From positions 124,001 through 188,000 of the forward strand of contig NZ_JARGZA010000002.1 in the NCBI RefSeq assembly GCF_030973515.1: DNA of 64,000 nucleotides. The letters run 5' to 3'. A model generated the notes under the pieces. That model was given only the letters and a program-made list of their open reading frames with translations, had not been told where the DNA came from and did no database searches. This document shows positions 9,498 through 18,227 of the stretch, one piece after another. The position numbers and the translations under genes were made by a program. The stretch's first letter is position 1, and each line of letters begins with the position of its first letter. The stretch comes from Jannaschia maritima (GTDB lineage: Bacteria; Pseudomonadota; Alphaproteobacteria; Rhodobacterales; Rhodobacteraceae).

Positions 9498-11042
9498 CTA
9501 GCGTCCTTTGAACAATCCGCCGAGGACGCCACGGACGATCGCCCTCCCAGCCCGCGTACCCATCGAGCGGGCCATCGACTTGGCGAAAGCCGTGCCGATG
9601 CCGTCGCCCCGATGGGTTCGCGCGCGTGACGTAGAACGACCGACCTTGGCACCGGAATAGCGGCGCCCCGTCCGGTACTCCCGCTCCGCTGCCTCTGCCC
9701 GCACCTCCTCCGCCTCGGCACGTTCCGCCTGAATGGCCCCGTCTTCAGCCCGCTTCTGCAGCGCCTCGAAGGCACTGAGGCGGTCTATCGCGTCATCGTA
9801 CTTGCCCGCCACGGGCGAGGATCGGATGACGGCCTGCCGCTCCCCCTCCGTGATCGGTCCCAATCGGGACGATGGGGGGCGGATCAACGTGCGCTGGGCC
9901 ACACCGGGTACACCCTTGCGCTCAAGGAACGACGTCACGGCCTCGCCCACCCCGACCTCGCGGATCGCATCCTCGATGTCGAAGGCTGGATTGTCGCGAT
10001 ACGTCTCCGCCGCTTGGCGCAACGCCCGGCGATCGCGGGCGGTGAAGGCGCGCAGGGCATGTTGCACGCGGTTGCCCAACTGGCCGAGGATGTCCTCGGG
10101 CACGTCGTCGGGATTTTGCGTGACGAAATAGACGCCGACCCCCTTCGACCGGATCAGTCGTGCGACCTGTTCGACTTTGTCGATAAGCGCCCGAGGGGCG
10201 CCATCGAACAACAGGTGAGCCTCGTCGAAGAAGAAGACCAGCTTCGGCCGATCCGGATCGCCGACCTCCGGCAAGGTCTCGAACAGCTCGGACAGCAGCC
10301 ACAGCAGAAACGTGGCATAGAGACGCGGAGACCCCATCAACCTGTCGGCCGCCAGGACGTTGACCTGCCCGCGCCCGTCGGCGCCTATTGTCATCAGGTC
10401 GTCCAGATCCAGGGCAGGCTCCCCGAACAGGCGGTCGCCGCCCTGACCTTCCAACACCAGGAGCGCCCGCTGGATCGCACCGACCGACGCGGTCGACACG
10501 TTACCGTACCGCAGGGACAGAGCCTTACGCTCCTGACCCACGAAGCTGAGCATGGCCTGTAGGTCCTTTAGGTCCAGCAGCGCCAGCCCCTCCTCGTCGG
10601 AGACGCGGAACGCGACATTCAGGACCCCTTCTTGCGCGTCCGTCAAATCCAGGAGACGAGACAGGAGCAGGGGCCCCATCTCGGTCACGGTGGTCCGGAC
10701 GGGATGACCCCGTTCACCCCATAGGTCCCAGAACGTGACCGGCGCAGCACGGTAATCCAGGTCGAGACCGATGGTCCCGGCACGATCTATGAAGGCCACG
10801 TGCAACTTGTGCGACGCGTCGCCCGGCATGGCCAGTCCGGCGAGGTCGCCTTTCACGTCCGACAGGAAGACCGGAACCCCCGCATCGCTGAAACCCTGCG
10901 CGAGGATTTGCAGGGTCACGGTCTTGCCCGTTCCCGTCGCGCCGGCGATCAGACCGTGGCGGTTCGCCTGATCCAACCGCAGCGTCTGGGGCATTGCGTA
11001 GCCGTTCCCCCCGCCGCCCACGAAGATCGCGTCGTCATCCAT
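9498..11042 (-). CDS. HerA-like/DUF853 ATPase (YjgR type)
   Basis: A 514-residue P-loop ATPase of the HerA/FtsK superfamily, similar to E. coli YjgR; the cellular role of this subgroup is not settled. Walker A is GATGTGKT (residues 34-41) and Walker B is LVFFFDEAHLLF. The arginine-rich C-terminus, with a helical segment rich in Glu and Ala before it, may be a flexible tail. No NurA nuclease or other HerA partner lies nearby, which argues against the archaeal HerA-NurA repair role. It begins next to a region holding a promoter and terminator on the opposite strand. Confidence 0.85.
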   Translation of the reverse strand: MDDDAIFVGGGGNGYAMPQTLRLDQANRHGLIAGATGTGKTVTLQILAQGFSDAGVPVFLSDVKGDLAGLAMPGDASHKLHVAFIDRAGTIGLDLDYRAAPVTFWDLWGERGHPVRTTVTEMGPLLLSRLLDLTDAQEGVLNVAFRVSDEEGLALLDLKDLQAMLSFVGQERKALSLRYGNVSTASVGAIQRALLVLEGQGGDRLFGEPALDLDDLMTIGADGRGQVNVLAADRLMGSPRLYATFLLWLLSELFETLPEVGDPDRPKLVFFFDEAHLLFDGAPRALIDKVEQVARLIRSKGVGVYFVTQNPDDVPEDILGQLGNRVQHALRAFTARDRRALRQAAETYRDNPAFDIEDAIREVGVGEAVTSFLERKGVPGVAQRTLIRPPSSRLGPITEGERQAVIRSSPVAGKYDDAIDRLSAFEALQKRAEDGAIQAERAEAEEVRAEAAEREYRTGRRYSGAKVGRSTSRARTHRGDGIGTAFAKSMARSMGTRAGRAIVRGVLGGLFKGR

Positions 11043-11109
11043 GTCCGCCCCCTGATCGGCCTGCCAGGGTGGGGTGCCACAACATAGGATGGCGGGCCAC
11101 TGTTTTGCG

Positions 11110-11137
11110 TTGACGGCGGGGGTCCGGTGAGTAATGT
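11110..11137 (+). promoter_or_regulatory. strong sigma-70-like promoter
   Basis: TTGACG (11110-11115) and TAATGT (11132-11137) are separated by 16 bases, one of the best -35/-10 matches in this GC-rich window. Transcription would start near 11144, far ahead of the next coding start at 11308, and a terminator follows within 70 bases. Confidence 0.55.
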
Positions 11138-11143
11138 CCCCAC

Positions 11144-11213
11144 CACAATAAGTCGGCCAGTCCGGCGGGGAGATAAAGACGAAGGGAAAGGGCCTGGCTT
11201 CGGGCCCTTTTTC
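11144..11213 (+). ncRNA. candidate small RNA of about 70 nt
   Basis: The interval between a good promoter (11110-11137) and a complete intrinsic terminator (11187-11213) contains no coding frame of note, so a short stable transcript is predicted. It includes a C-rich start and the purine-rich AGACGAAGGGAAAGGG segment just before the terminator stem. I do not recognise it as a known RNA family. The alternative is an attenuated 5' leader of the ialB gene that begins at 11308. Confidence 0.4.
11187..11213 (+). terminator. Rho-independent terminator
   Basis: AAAGGGCC (11187-11194) pairs with GGCCCTTT (11203-11210) around a short loop, and the plus strand continues in T residues (TTTTTCT). No coding gene ends upstream on this strand, which is why a small RNA is proposed. 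Confidence 0.7.
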
Positions 11214-11307
11214 TATTGTGCTCAGGCCATTCCGGCCGTGTCGTTTTGGACCTGCATCCGGGCTGCGCTCGTGCTAGGCGGCACGGCAGAATCCAACGGA
11301 GGACAAG

Positions 11308-11964
11308 ATGACGAGAACCCTCACCCTCCTGGCGGCGCTGATCCTGTCCGCTGCCCCGATGGGCGTGGTGGCGCAGGACACGGATGCGACCGACAGTCCC
11401 CCAGAGGCGCCCGCGGTGGACGCACCCGCTCCGCAGGGGACGGACGCGCCTGCCCCCGGCGGCGCGCTGGCCACCGGCGAGACCACGGAGCCCCCGGCCG
11501 CGCAACCTTCGACCGAGGAGATCTACGTCAGGGAGGAGCATGGCGATTGGGAGGTGCGCTGTCTGCAGGCGCCCGAGGGTCAACCCGACCCGTGCCAGCT
11601 GTATCAGCGGCTCGAGGATGCGAACGGCAATCCGACCGCGGACGTCAATTTCTTTGATCTTCCCGATGGGGGCGAGCTTGCAGGGGGCGCGACCGTACTG
11701 ACGCCGCTGCGCACGCTGCTGACAGCGCAAGTCACCGTATCGGTCGATGGCGGACAGGCCCGCCGGTATCCGTTCGCCTTCTGCGACGAAGGCGGCTGCT
11801 ACGCACGGCTCGGCTTCACGCAGGACGACATGAACCGGTTCCGCCGTGGCGCGATGGCGCAGATCACGGTCGTCCCCGCCCTCGCGCCGGACCAGCCCGC
11901 GCAGATGGACATGTCGCTGCGTGGCTTCACCGCTGGCATCGCGGCGGTCGAAGTGACGGAGTGA
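11308..11964 (+). CDS. invasion-associated locus B (IalB) family protein
   Basis: A 218-residue exported protein. A signal peptide (residues 1-22, ending GVVAQ) is followed by a Pro/Ala/Asp-rich linker to about residue 72, then the IalB domain. That domain begins with HGDWEVRC and contains cysteine pairs (RCLQ with PCQLY, and FCDEGGCYARLG) likely to form disulfides in the periplasm. The family is named for a Bartonella invasion factor but is widespread in free-living alphaproteobacteria, where its role is unknown; nothing here implies pathogenicity. GGAGG lies six bases before the ATG. Confidence 0.85.
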   Translation: MTRTLTLLAALILSAAPMGVVAQDTDATDSPPEAPAVDAPAPQGTDAPAPGGALATGETTEPPAAQPSTEEIYVREEHGDWEVRCLQAPEGQPDPCQLYQRLEDANGNPTADVNFFDLPDGGELAGGATVLTPLRTLLTAQVTVSVDGGQARRYPFAFCDEGGCYARLGFTQDDMNRFRRGAMAQITVVPALAPDQPAQMDMSLRGFTAGIAAVEVTE

Positions 11965-11973
11965 CGGAACGGC

Positions 11974-12002
11974 GACCCGTCGCGGCCAATGCGCGACGGG
12001 TC
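11974..12002. terminator. bidirectional terminator hairpin
   Basis: Perfect 11-bp arms (11974-11984 and 11992-12002) around a seven-base loop lie between the convergent ialB and ketoacyl-synthase genes. The right arm overlaps the synthase stop codon. No T-run is present. Confidence 0.5.
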
Positions 12003-13212
12003 ACGCGGCCTTCAGGGCCAGGACGGCGTTCATGCCGCCAAACGCGAACGCGTTCGATAGACAGGCGGTCACGGTGACGTCCCGCGCCTCGTTCGGCACG
12101 ACGTCCAGCATACATTCCGGGTCGGATTCCCGCCAATTGACGGTCGGGGCGACGACGCCATCGCGCAACGCCATGATGCAGGCCAGGAGTTCGATGGCGC
12201 CTGTCGCGCCGATGCAATGACCGTGCATCGCCTTCGTGGACGATATCGGAAGCCCATTCGCGAGCGGGCCGAAGACCTGGCCGATGGCGGCGCATTCCGT
12301 TCTGTCGTTCGCTGCCGTCCCGGTGCCGTGCGCGTTGATGTACCCGATATCCAATCGATCCAGTCCAGCATCGCGCAGCGCGCCGCGCATCGCGCGTTCG
12401 GCCCCTTCCCGTGACGGCATGACGATATCGCTGGCATCCGACGTCATCGCGCAGCCTGCCAGTTCCGCCAGTATCTCGGCCCCCCGCGCGCGCGCTTGAT
12501 CATAGGCTTCCAAGACGAAGATACCCGCCCCCTCGCCCTGGACCATTCCGGATCGGGTCGCGCAGAAGGGACGGCAGGTATCGTTCGACATCACGCGGAG
12601 CCCCTCCCACGCCTTGACGCCGCCGAAGCACAGCATCGCCTCCGCGCCGCCGGTGAGCATGACGTCGGCCAGCCCGGCACGGATGAACTGGGCAGCCTGC
12701 CCGATCGCATGATTGGACGAGGCGCATGCGGTGGCGACGGTGAAGGACGGCCCCTGGAGGCCGTACTCCATCGAAAGATGCGCGGCCGCCGCATTGTTCA
12801 TCAATTTGGGGACGACGAAGGGATGGACGCGGTTCTTCCCATCCTCGTACACGGCGCGATAGTTGTCGTCCTGCGTCCCCAACCCCCCGCCGCTCGTCCC
12901 GAGGATCACGCCGGCCCGCAGGGCCGCCTCTCCGGAAAGCGAGACCCCAGACTGATCCAGAGCCTCCCGAGCCGCGATCAGGGCGAATTGTGCATAGCGG
13001 TCCAGGAGCGTGATCTGCTGTCGGCTGAAGCGTTCCGTCTCGACATAGCCCTGCACCTGCGCGCCGATGCGGATCGTCAACCGGTCGACGTCGCGAATGT
13101 CGAGTGGTCCGATGGCGCTGCGTCCGGCGCGCATGCCGGCGAGGGTGGCGGGGACGTCGGCGCCCATCGCGTTGATCGTGCCGGCCCCGGTGATGACGAC
13201 GCGGCGCGTCAC
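12001..13212 (-). CDS. beta-ketoacyl-ACP synthase (FabF-like)
   Basis: A 403-residue condensing enzyme that elongates an acyl chain on acyl carrier protein. The Cys-His-His triad is intact: Cys163 in TACASS, His295 in NAHGTGTAANDRTE and His332 in HGHCIGATGA. The sequence is diverged from housekeeping FabF, and the GTG start overlaps the stop of a dedicated acyl carrier protein gene (GTGA). It is therefore likely an accessory synthase working on that carrier. It ends the operon L,D-transpeptidase, lpxD, acp, synthase. By analogy with the acpXL cluster of rhizobia it could make an unusual long or modified acyl chain for lipid A; the substrate is inferred from context only. Confidence 0.85.
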   Translation of the reverse strand: MTRRVVITGAGTINAMGADVPATLAGMRAGRSAIGPLDIRDVDRLTIRIGAQVQGYVETERFSRQQITLLDRYAQFALIAAREALDQSGVSLSGEAALRAGVILGTSGGGLGTQDDNYRAVYEDGKNRVHPFVVPKLMNNAAAAHLSMEYGLQGPSFTVATACASSNHAIGQAAQFIRAGLADVMLTGGAEAMLCFGGVKAWEGLRVMSNDTCRPFCATRSGMVQGEGAGIFVLEAYDQARARGAEILAELAGCAMTSDASDIVMPSREGAERAMRGALRDAGLDRLDIGYINAHGTGTAANDRTECAAIGQVFGPLANGLPISSTKAMHGHCIGATGAIELLACIMALRDGVVAPTVNWRESDPECMLDVVPNEARDVTVTACLSNAFAFGGMNAVLALKAA

Positions 13213-13478
13213 TGGTGTTGCTGCGTGTGCAGCTCGGCGACGGCCGCGACGATGGCCCCGACGGACGAGATGTCGAAGGTGCTGGCCTGCGGTTCGTTGG
13301 CGTTGAACGGGACCGCGATGTCGAATGCCTCCTCTATGGCGAAGATCGCCTCCACGACGCCCATCGAATCGATGCCCAGATCCGCGAGCGACTGACGGTC
13401 CGTGACCTCTTCGACCGGGATCATGGCCTGTTCGGCCAGGATCGCGTGGATGCGGGGACGGATCATGTCAGGTGTCAT
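13209..13478 (-). CDS. dedicated acyl carrier protein
   Basis: An 89-residue carrier protein. The phosphopantetheine attachment site is Ser38 in LADLGIDSMGVVEAIFAIEE, followed by an acidic helix II. It differs from the housekeeping AcpP in having a longer loop (NANEPQASTFD) before the last helix. The chosen ATG at 13478 overlaps the end of lpxD by 11 bases, and its TGA overlaps the GTG of the ketoacyl synthase, so all three are probably translationally coupled. This tight wiring suggests it delivers an acyl chain to LpxD or takes it from the adjacent synthase. Known precedents are the special carriers AcpXL and relatives; this protein is not obviously AcpXL itself. Confidence 0.85.
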   Translation of the reverse strand: MTPDMIRPRIHAILAEQAMIPVEEVTDRQSLADLGIDSMGVVEAIFAIEEAFDIAVPFNANEPQASTFDISSVGAIVAAVAELHTQQHQ

Positions 13479-14574
13479 GACCAGTCCCCTGCCCGGACCC
13501 CATGACGACATCGCGAAGCGCCGCCACCTGCTTGGCCAGGCGCGGCAGCCGGCGCACCGCGCGTGTCAGTTCGATCTGCTTGTCCATGTCCGTCGCCGGA
13601 TACCCGAGCAGGACTTTGCCCGGGGCAACGCGCGACAGGATGCCTGTGCCACCACCCGCCACGACGTCGTCCCCCACCGTGATGTTGTCGCTCACCCCGA
13701 CCTGACCGCCCAAGACGACACGGTCGCCGATCACGGCGCTGCCGGCGATGCCCACCTGTCCGCACAGCAAGCAGTCGCGACCGACGCGCACGTTGTGTCC
13801 GACGTGGACCTGATTGTCCAACTTCGTCCCGGTCCCGATCACGGTATCGGCCACGGTGCCTCGATCGATGGTGGCGCCGGCCCCGATCTCGACGTCGTCC
13901 CCGATTTCGACGGCGCCCAAGGAATGAATGCGGGTCCAGGCCTGGGGCCGGATGTCCCCCTGATCGCCCAGAGTTCGGCGCGCGCGTTCGATGCCCGACT
14001 CCTCCGGGGTGACGAAGCTGAACCCATCGCTTCCGATCACGGCGCCCGCCTGACAGGTGACGCGATGTCCTATTCGAACACGATCACCTACGAAGGCGCG
14101 GGCGTGGATCAGCGCATCGTCGCCGATTACGGCACCGTCGCCCACGAAGACCATCGGACCGATGCGGCCATTCGAACCGATGCGCACGCCGTCGCCCACG
14201 ACCGCGCCGGGCCCAACAACGACGCCATCGCCCAACGTTACGTCAGCGCCGAGGATGGCGGTGTGATGGACGCCCACCCGGCGCGCCCAGCCCGGTCCGG
14301 GATCGAGCGCGGCGGTGATCGTCGCCATCGCCAGCCGCGCGCGTGGCACGGTGATGGCACCGGCCAAGCCGAAGGATCGCCAATCCGCCCCGTCCCAAAG
14401 GATGGCGGCCCGTGCGGCCCCCGCCCGCAGCGCGTCGCCATAGGCCGGGGACATCGCCAGCGCCAAGTCGTCTGATCCCGCGCTGCTGGGTTCGGCCGCG
14501 CGAGCAACCGGGATGGCGCCGTCGCCCAGAACGGGCCGGCCCAGGGCGGCGGCGATCTGCGACAGCGTGAACAT
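13468..14574 (-). CDS. lpxD: UDP-3-O-(3-hydroxyacyl)glucosamine N-acyltransferase (LpxD)
   Basis: A 368-residue LpxD-family enzyme, which adds the second hydroxyacyl chain in lipid A synthesis, taking it from acyl carrier protein. The N-terminal uridine-binding domain is followed from about residue 110 by a long run of hexapeptide repeats (for example IGSNGRIGPMVFVGDGAVIG) forming the left-handed beta-helix, and then a C-terminal helix. Unusually, it is not beside bamA, fabZ, lpxA or lpxB but in an operon with a dedicated carrier protein and a ketoacyl synthase, 33 bases after an L,D-transpeptidase. Whether it is the sole LpxD or a second, specialised copy cannot be seen from this window. Confidence 0.88.
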   Translation of the reverse strand: MFTLSQIAAALGRPVLGDGAIPVARAAEPSSAGSDDLALAMSPAYGDALRAGAARAAILWDGADWRSFGLAGAITVPRARLAMATITAALDPGPGWARRVGVHHTAILGADVTLGDGVVVGPGAVVGDGVRIGSNGRIGPMVFVGDGAVIGDDALIHARAFVGDRVRIGHRVTCQAGAVIGSDGFSFVTPEESGIERARRTLGDQGDIRPQAWTRIHSLGAVEIGDDVEIGAGATIDRGTVADTVIGTGTKLDNQVHVGHNVRVGRDCLLCGQVGIAGSAVIGDRVVLGGQVGVSDNITVGDDVVAGGGTGILSRVAPGKVLLGYPATDMDKQIELTRAVRRLPRLAKQVAALRDVVMGSGQGTGHDT

Positions 14575-14607
14575 GCAACCCCCGGATGCGGCCTTCAGGC
14601 CGGTGGG

Positions 14608-16188
14608 TTAGCTCCGGCCCGGCGTCAGGTCCACCCCGGCCGCCCGCAAGGCGGACATCACCGCCCGGTCCCTTCCATAGGGGTCGCCCCGGTAGTTCGC
14701 GCGCCCGTCCGGCGTGACCCAGGCCGACCAATAGACGAGGTGCACACCGACCGGGGTGTCCAGGTCGACGCGCCGTTCCGCCCCGGTCGCGCGGATGCGG
14801 TCGAAAGCGTTCCGCGGGTCGGCTTCCTGGGGGGCCAGAAGGTGGGCCGCCAGCTCCGCCGGACGGGCGACGCGGACGCAGCCGTGGCTGAAGGTGCGGA
14901 CGTCGCGCGCGAACAGAGACTTCGACGGCGTGTCGTGGAGATAGATGTTGTACTTGTTGGGGAACATGAACTTGACCTGCCCCAGCGCATTCTTCGGCCC
15001 GGGCGGCTGGCGCAGGCTGAAGGGGAACGTGCGCGCGGTGTAGGCAGCGAAGTTCACGGCGCCGCGGTTCACGCGACCCTTCGACGAGTACACCTCCAGA
15101 TGGCGCGCGCCCCCGCGCTTCAGCGCGGGAAGGTACTCCTTCGTGGCGATGGAACGGGGCACGTACCAGGATGGGTTCACCACCATGTGGGTCATGGTAT
15201 CGCTGAACTCGGGCGTGCGGCGATCCGCGCTCTCTTTGCCGACGACGACGACCGTGTCGAAGGTGACGATCCCGTCGTCGACCACATAGGCGTGCTGCTC
15301 GGCGATGTTGACCAGCACGTGGCGTCGTTCCAACGGCTTGTTCATCCATCTCTGCCGTTCGAGGTTCAGGATCACCTGCGCGAGGCGATCCTCCAGGGGG
15401 ACGTTGATCGCATCGATGGTGCCCTGACCCGCGATGCCATCGGCCGTCAGCCCATGATCCGCCTGGAAGCGTTCCACGGCGCGCTCCATCGCCGTGTCGT
15501 ATTCTGCCGTGATGGTACGGCCCAGATAGCCCATCGCGTGCAGTCGATCCCGCAGTGCCACCACGGCACCACCCGTATCTCCCGGCCGCAGCTTGCCCGC
15601 CGGCACCGGGGGGCCCCAGCCCCCCGCCCGCGCGACGCCATCCAACCGCATCTTCTCGCGCAATAAAGCCGTATAGGCCCGGGTCGCGGGCTGGAAGCTG
15701 CGCAGGACGGCATGGGGATCGCCGGTCGCGAAGGCATGCAGGTCGCTTGTCAGATCACGCGTGGGCACCTCGACCACGATGGTGGGATCGACCCGCTTCG
15801 GATCCAGCACTCCGGAGCCCACGTCACGTGCGTACTGCAACAACGAACCCGTCAATCGGACGTCGAGGCGGCCGAGGTCGGTACCGGACCTGACGTCCCG
15901 GAACGCGGCACGCAGGGCTGCGGCATCGTAGCGATCCGCCGGAAGGCCGTGATCGCCGGCACGTTCCAGGACGGACAGGAACGCGGCCCGACGCTCCCCC
16001 GCACCGGGCCCGAACCACAAAGGGGCGAAGTCGCGGTCGCGATAGAACGCGGCCATCGCCGGGTCATCGGCGGAGGCGATCGCCACCGCATGCTGGCGCG
16101 GCGTGAAGGTGAACTCCGTGTTCGCCGTCGCGGATCCGGGCAGCGAGGCAATGAGCAGGACGGCAGTCAGGGCAAGGCTTTTGATCAT
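14608..16188 (-). CDS. L,D-transpeptidase (YcbB/LdtD type)
   Basis: A 526-residue periplasmic enzyme. A signal peptide (MIKSLALTAVLLIASLPGSATA) is followed by a peptidoglycan-binding domain around residues 200-265 (GDTGGAVVALRDRLHAMGYL) and a YkuD catalytic domain with the SHGCVRV motif, nucleophile Cys437. The architecture and size match YcbB, which makes 3-3 cross-links in peptidoglycan. AGGAAG precedes the ATG. It is the first gene of the minus-strand operon with lpxD, acp and a ketoacyl synthase, and it is divergent from a DUF882 peptidase-like gene that resembles the YcbB-YcbK neighbour pair of E. coli. Confidence 0.92.
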   Translation of the reverse strand: MIKSLALTAVLLIASLPGSATANTEFTFTPRQHAVAIASADDPAMAAFYRDRDFAPLWFGPGAGERRAAFLSVLERAGDHGLPADRYDAAALRAAFRDVRSGTDLGRLDVRLTGSLLQYARDVGSGVLDPKRVDPTIVVEVPTRDLTSDLHAFATGDPHAVLRSFQPATRAYTALLREKMRLDGVARAGGWGPPVPAGKLRPGDTGGAVVALRDRLHAMGYLGRTITAEYDTAMERAVERFQADHGLTADGIAGQGTIDAINVPLEDRLAQVILNLERQRWMNKPLERRHVLVNIAEQHAYVVDDGIVTFDTVVVVGKESADRRTPEFSDTMTHMVVNPSWYVPRSIATKEYLPALKRGGARHLEVYSSKGRVNRGAVNFAAYTARTFPFSLRQPPGPKNALGQVKFMFPNKYNIYLHDTPSKSLFARDVRTFSHGCVRVARPAELAAHLLAPQEADPRNAFDRIRATGAERRVDLDTPVGVHLVYWSAWVTPDGRANYRGDPYGRDRAVMSALRAAGVDLTPGRS

Positions 16189-16453
16189 CGAAACTTCCTG
16201 GAAGGCAACCGATACAGCGTGCGTTCCGTCCTCTCATCTGTCCATTCACGTTTGGTTAATCCACTTGACCTAGGCAAATGGGCAACAGGGTTAAGCCGGC
16301 AGCAAGCACGACACTGCCGACATGCGAGGTTCCCGCAAAACGGTATCTCCCGACGCGCATTGCCCGAATCGCCGGGATGTGCATCATGGTTACCGTCACA
16401 TGGGGATGTGGACACAGCAGGCCGCGTAGACGGCCGAAGATAATGGGGCATAC

Positions 16454-17038
16454 GTGACGATGACAGACGACACCGGTGCGTCCGGCGCTTTGCTTACGCG
16501 GCGCGGATTACTTGGGGCCTTCGCCGCGACTGCGGTGTGTGCGGCGCCGACGTTCTCGAAGGCGGCGGGGTTCCTGCGGGGGGCCGGCGACGTCCGAACC
16601 CTCTACATGAACAACGCCCGCACGGGCGAGACGATGAAGACGATCTACTGGATCGAAGGCAAATACATCGGCGAAGCGTTGAAGGAGACGAACTTCTTCT
16701 TCCGCGATTGGCGCCGGAACGAGGTCAAGGGCATCGACAACCGGACCATCGACATCATCGCCGCGACCCACCGGCTCGTGGATGCGACGGAACCGTTCCT
16801 GCTCCTGTCGGGCTACCGTTCGCCTGCGACGAACCAGATGCTGCGAAGCAAGGGGCGCGGCGTCGCTCGGAATTCGCTTCACATGCAGGGCAAGGCCGCG
16901 GACCTTCGGCTGCCGTCGCGATCGGTCCGTCAGGTCGCACGCGCGGCAGCGTCCTGCGCCGCGGGCGGGGTCGGCAAGTACACCGGTTCCAACTTCACGC
17001 ATGTCGATTGCGGTCAGGTCCGCGCCTGGGGGCGCTGA
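16454..17038 (+). CDS. DUF882 / YcbK-like M15-family protein, Tat-exported
   Basis: A 194-residue protein with a Tat-type leader (TRRGLLGAFAATAVCAAP). The body is the DUF882 domain, related to zinc-dependent peptidoglycan peptidases of family M15. The expected metal ligands are visible in SLHMQGKAADLRL and THVDCG, so catalytic activity is plausible. I list the GTG at 16454; an ATG two codons on (16460) would serve equally. Its position opposite the L,D-transpeptidase mirrors the ycbB-ycbK neighbourhood, supporting a role in cell-wall remodelling. Confidence 0.85.
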   Translation: MTMTDDTGASGALLTRRGLLGAFAATAVCAAPTFSKAAGFLRGAGDVRTLYMNNARTGETMKTIYWIEGKYIGEALKETNFFFRDWRRNEVKGIDNRTIDIIAATHRLVDATEPFLLLSGYRSPATNQMLRSKGRGVARNSLHMQGKAADLRLPSRSVRQVARAAASCAAGGVGKYTGSNFTHVDCGQVRAWGR

Positions 17039-17087
17039 CGCGTAGCGACCCGTGCCAGGGTCTGGAAACGTATCGGGGCACGGGGGC

Positions 17088-18176
17088 TCACGTAACGTGC
17101 GCCGCCCTGCCCCGCCGCCTGAACACGAAGCAACGGTCCCGCCGAATCGACAGCCACAGAGCCGTGCCGGGCTTCGGCAGGAAGACGGCCGGCACGGTCG
17201 CGGTAACGGCACGGGCGTCGATATCGGTGCGGAACTCGACCAAGCTCTCCTTCCCCAGGAACCGCGAACGGATGACCCGGGCGCGTGCCGGCGTCCCGTC
17301 GCTCGGCGTCGGACGAGGCCCGGCACCCTGACGATCGAAGTCGATGCGAACATGCTGGGGGCGGAACACGATGTCCACCTCCGTACCGTCCGGAAGGCCC
17401 GGCGCCAGGAACCGTCCGAAGGGCGTGTCGGTCAACGCACCGCGAACCGTTCCGGGCAATACGTTGACGTCACTGAAGAACGCCGCCGCCTCCAGGTCGG
17501 TCGGCTGGTTGTAGATGTTGTAGGGGGCCGCGCGCTGCACGATCCGCCCGCTTCGCATCAATGCGATCTCGTCGGCCATGCGCATCGCCTCGTCCGGTTC
17601 GTGCGTGACCAGCAAGACCGCGGTGCCCTCCTCCTTCAACAGGGCCAGCGTGGCATCGCGGATGCCGTCGCGCAGGCGGTTGTCCAAGCCCGAGAACGGT
17701 TCGTCCATCAACAGGACGCGGGGCGACGGAGCCAGCGCACGGGCCAGGGCCACGCGTTGCTGTTCACCCCCTGACAACTCGTGAGGGTATCGATCGGCAT
17801 GACGTGCGAGGCCGACCCGATCGAGGAGGTCGACGATCCTGGCAGGGTCCCGGGCCGTCAGTCCAAAGCCCACGTTGCGGGCCGTGGACAGGTGCGGGAA
17901 CAACGCGAAGTCCTGGAACATAAGTCCCACGCCTCGCGCCTCCGGCGGCAGGAAGGTGCGGCCGTCGCTGACGGTTCGTCCACCGAGTCGGACCCGACCC
18001 GCATCGGGCCGATCGACGCCCGCGATCAGACGAAGGGTCGTCGACTTGCCGCAGCCCGAGGGGCCAAGGAGGCAGGTCACGGCGCCGGACTGCACCTCGA
18101 GGTCGATGGCGTCCACGACGGGCACGCCATCGATCCGCCGGGTCAAACCGTTGATCTGAAGGGCTGGGGGCGTCAC
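17088..18176 (-). CDS. ABC transporter ATP-binding protein (FbpC-like)
   Basis: A 362-residue importer-type ATPase. Walker A is GPSGCGKST, the signature is LSGGEQQR and Walker B is LLMDEPFSGLD. A C-terminal TOBE-like domain (from about residue 250, FRPQHVRIDF) is typical of the CUT1/FbpC/PotA group that energises uptake of iron(III), polyamines or sugars. No permease or binding-protein gene lies next to it here, so the substrate is unknown and it must pair with components encoded elsewhere. Overall sequence resembles iron(III) transporter FbpC most, which is a family-level impression only. Confidence 0.85.
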   Translation of the reverse strand: MTPPALQINGLTRRIDGVPVVDAIDLEVQSGAVTCLLGPSGCGKSTTLRLIAGVDRPDAGRVRLGGRTVSDGRTFLPPEARGVGLMFQDFALFPHLSTARNVGFGLTARDPARIVDLLDRVGLARHADRYPHELSGGEQQRVALARALAPSPRVLLMDEPFSGLDNRLRDGIRDATLALLKEEGTAVLLVTHEPDEAMRMADEIALMRSGRIVQRAAPYNIYNQPTDLEAAAFFSDVNVLPGTVRGALTDTPFGRFLAPGLPDGTEVDIVFRPQHVRIDFDRQGAGPRPTPSDGTPARARVIRSRFLGKESLVEFRTDIDARAVTATVPAVFLPKPGTALWLSIRRDRCFVFRRRGRAAHVT

Positions 18177-18227
18177 CGGTTATTCCGACCGTTTCCGTCG
18201 GATGCCCCTAGCAGCGCGTCGAGGTCG

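Noticed and set aside
11308-11964. A virulence factor
   Set aside because: IalB-family proteins are common in free-living marine alphaproteobacteria; the name alone is not evidence of pathogenicity.
16185-16451. An 88-codon minus-strand gene in the gap between the L,D-transpeptidase and DUF882 genes
   Set aside because: No ribosome-binding sequence, arginine- and cysteine-rich shadow-like product, and it covers the promoter region of two divergent genes.
17039-17087. A terminator hairpin between the DUF882 and ABC ATPase genes
   Set aside because: The possible stem CCCGTGCC/GGGCACGGG needs a loop of about 20 bases and has no T-run; too weak to list.
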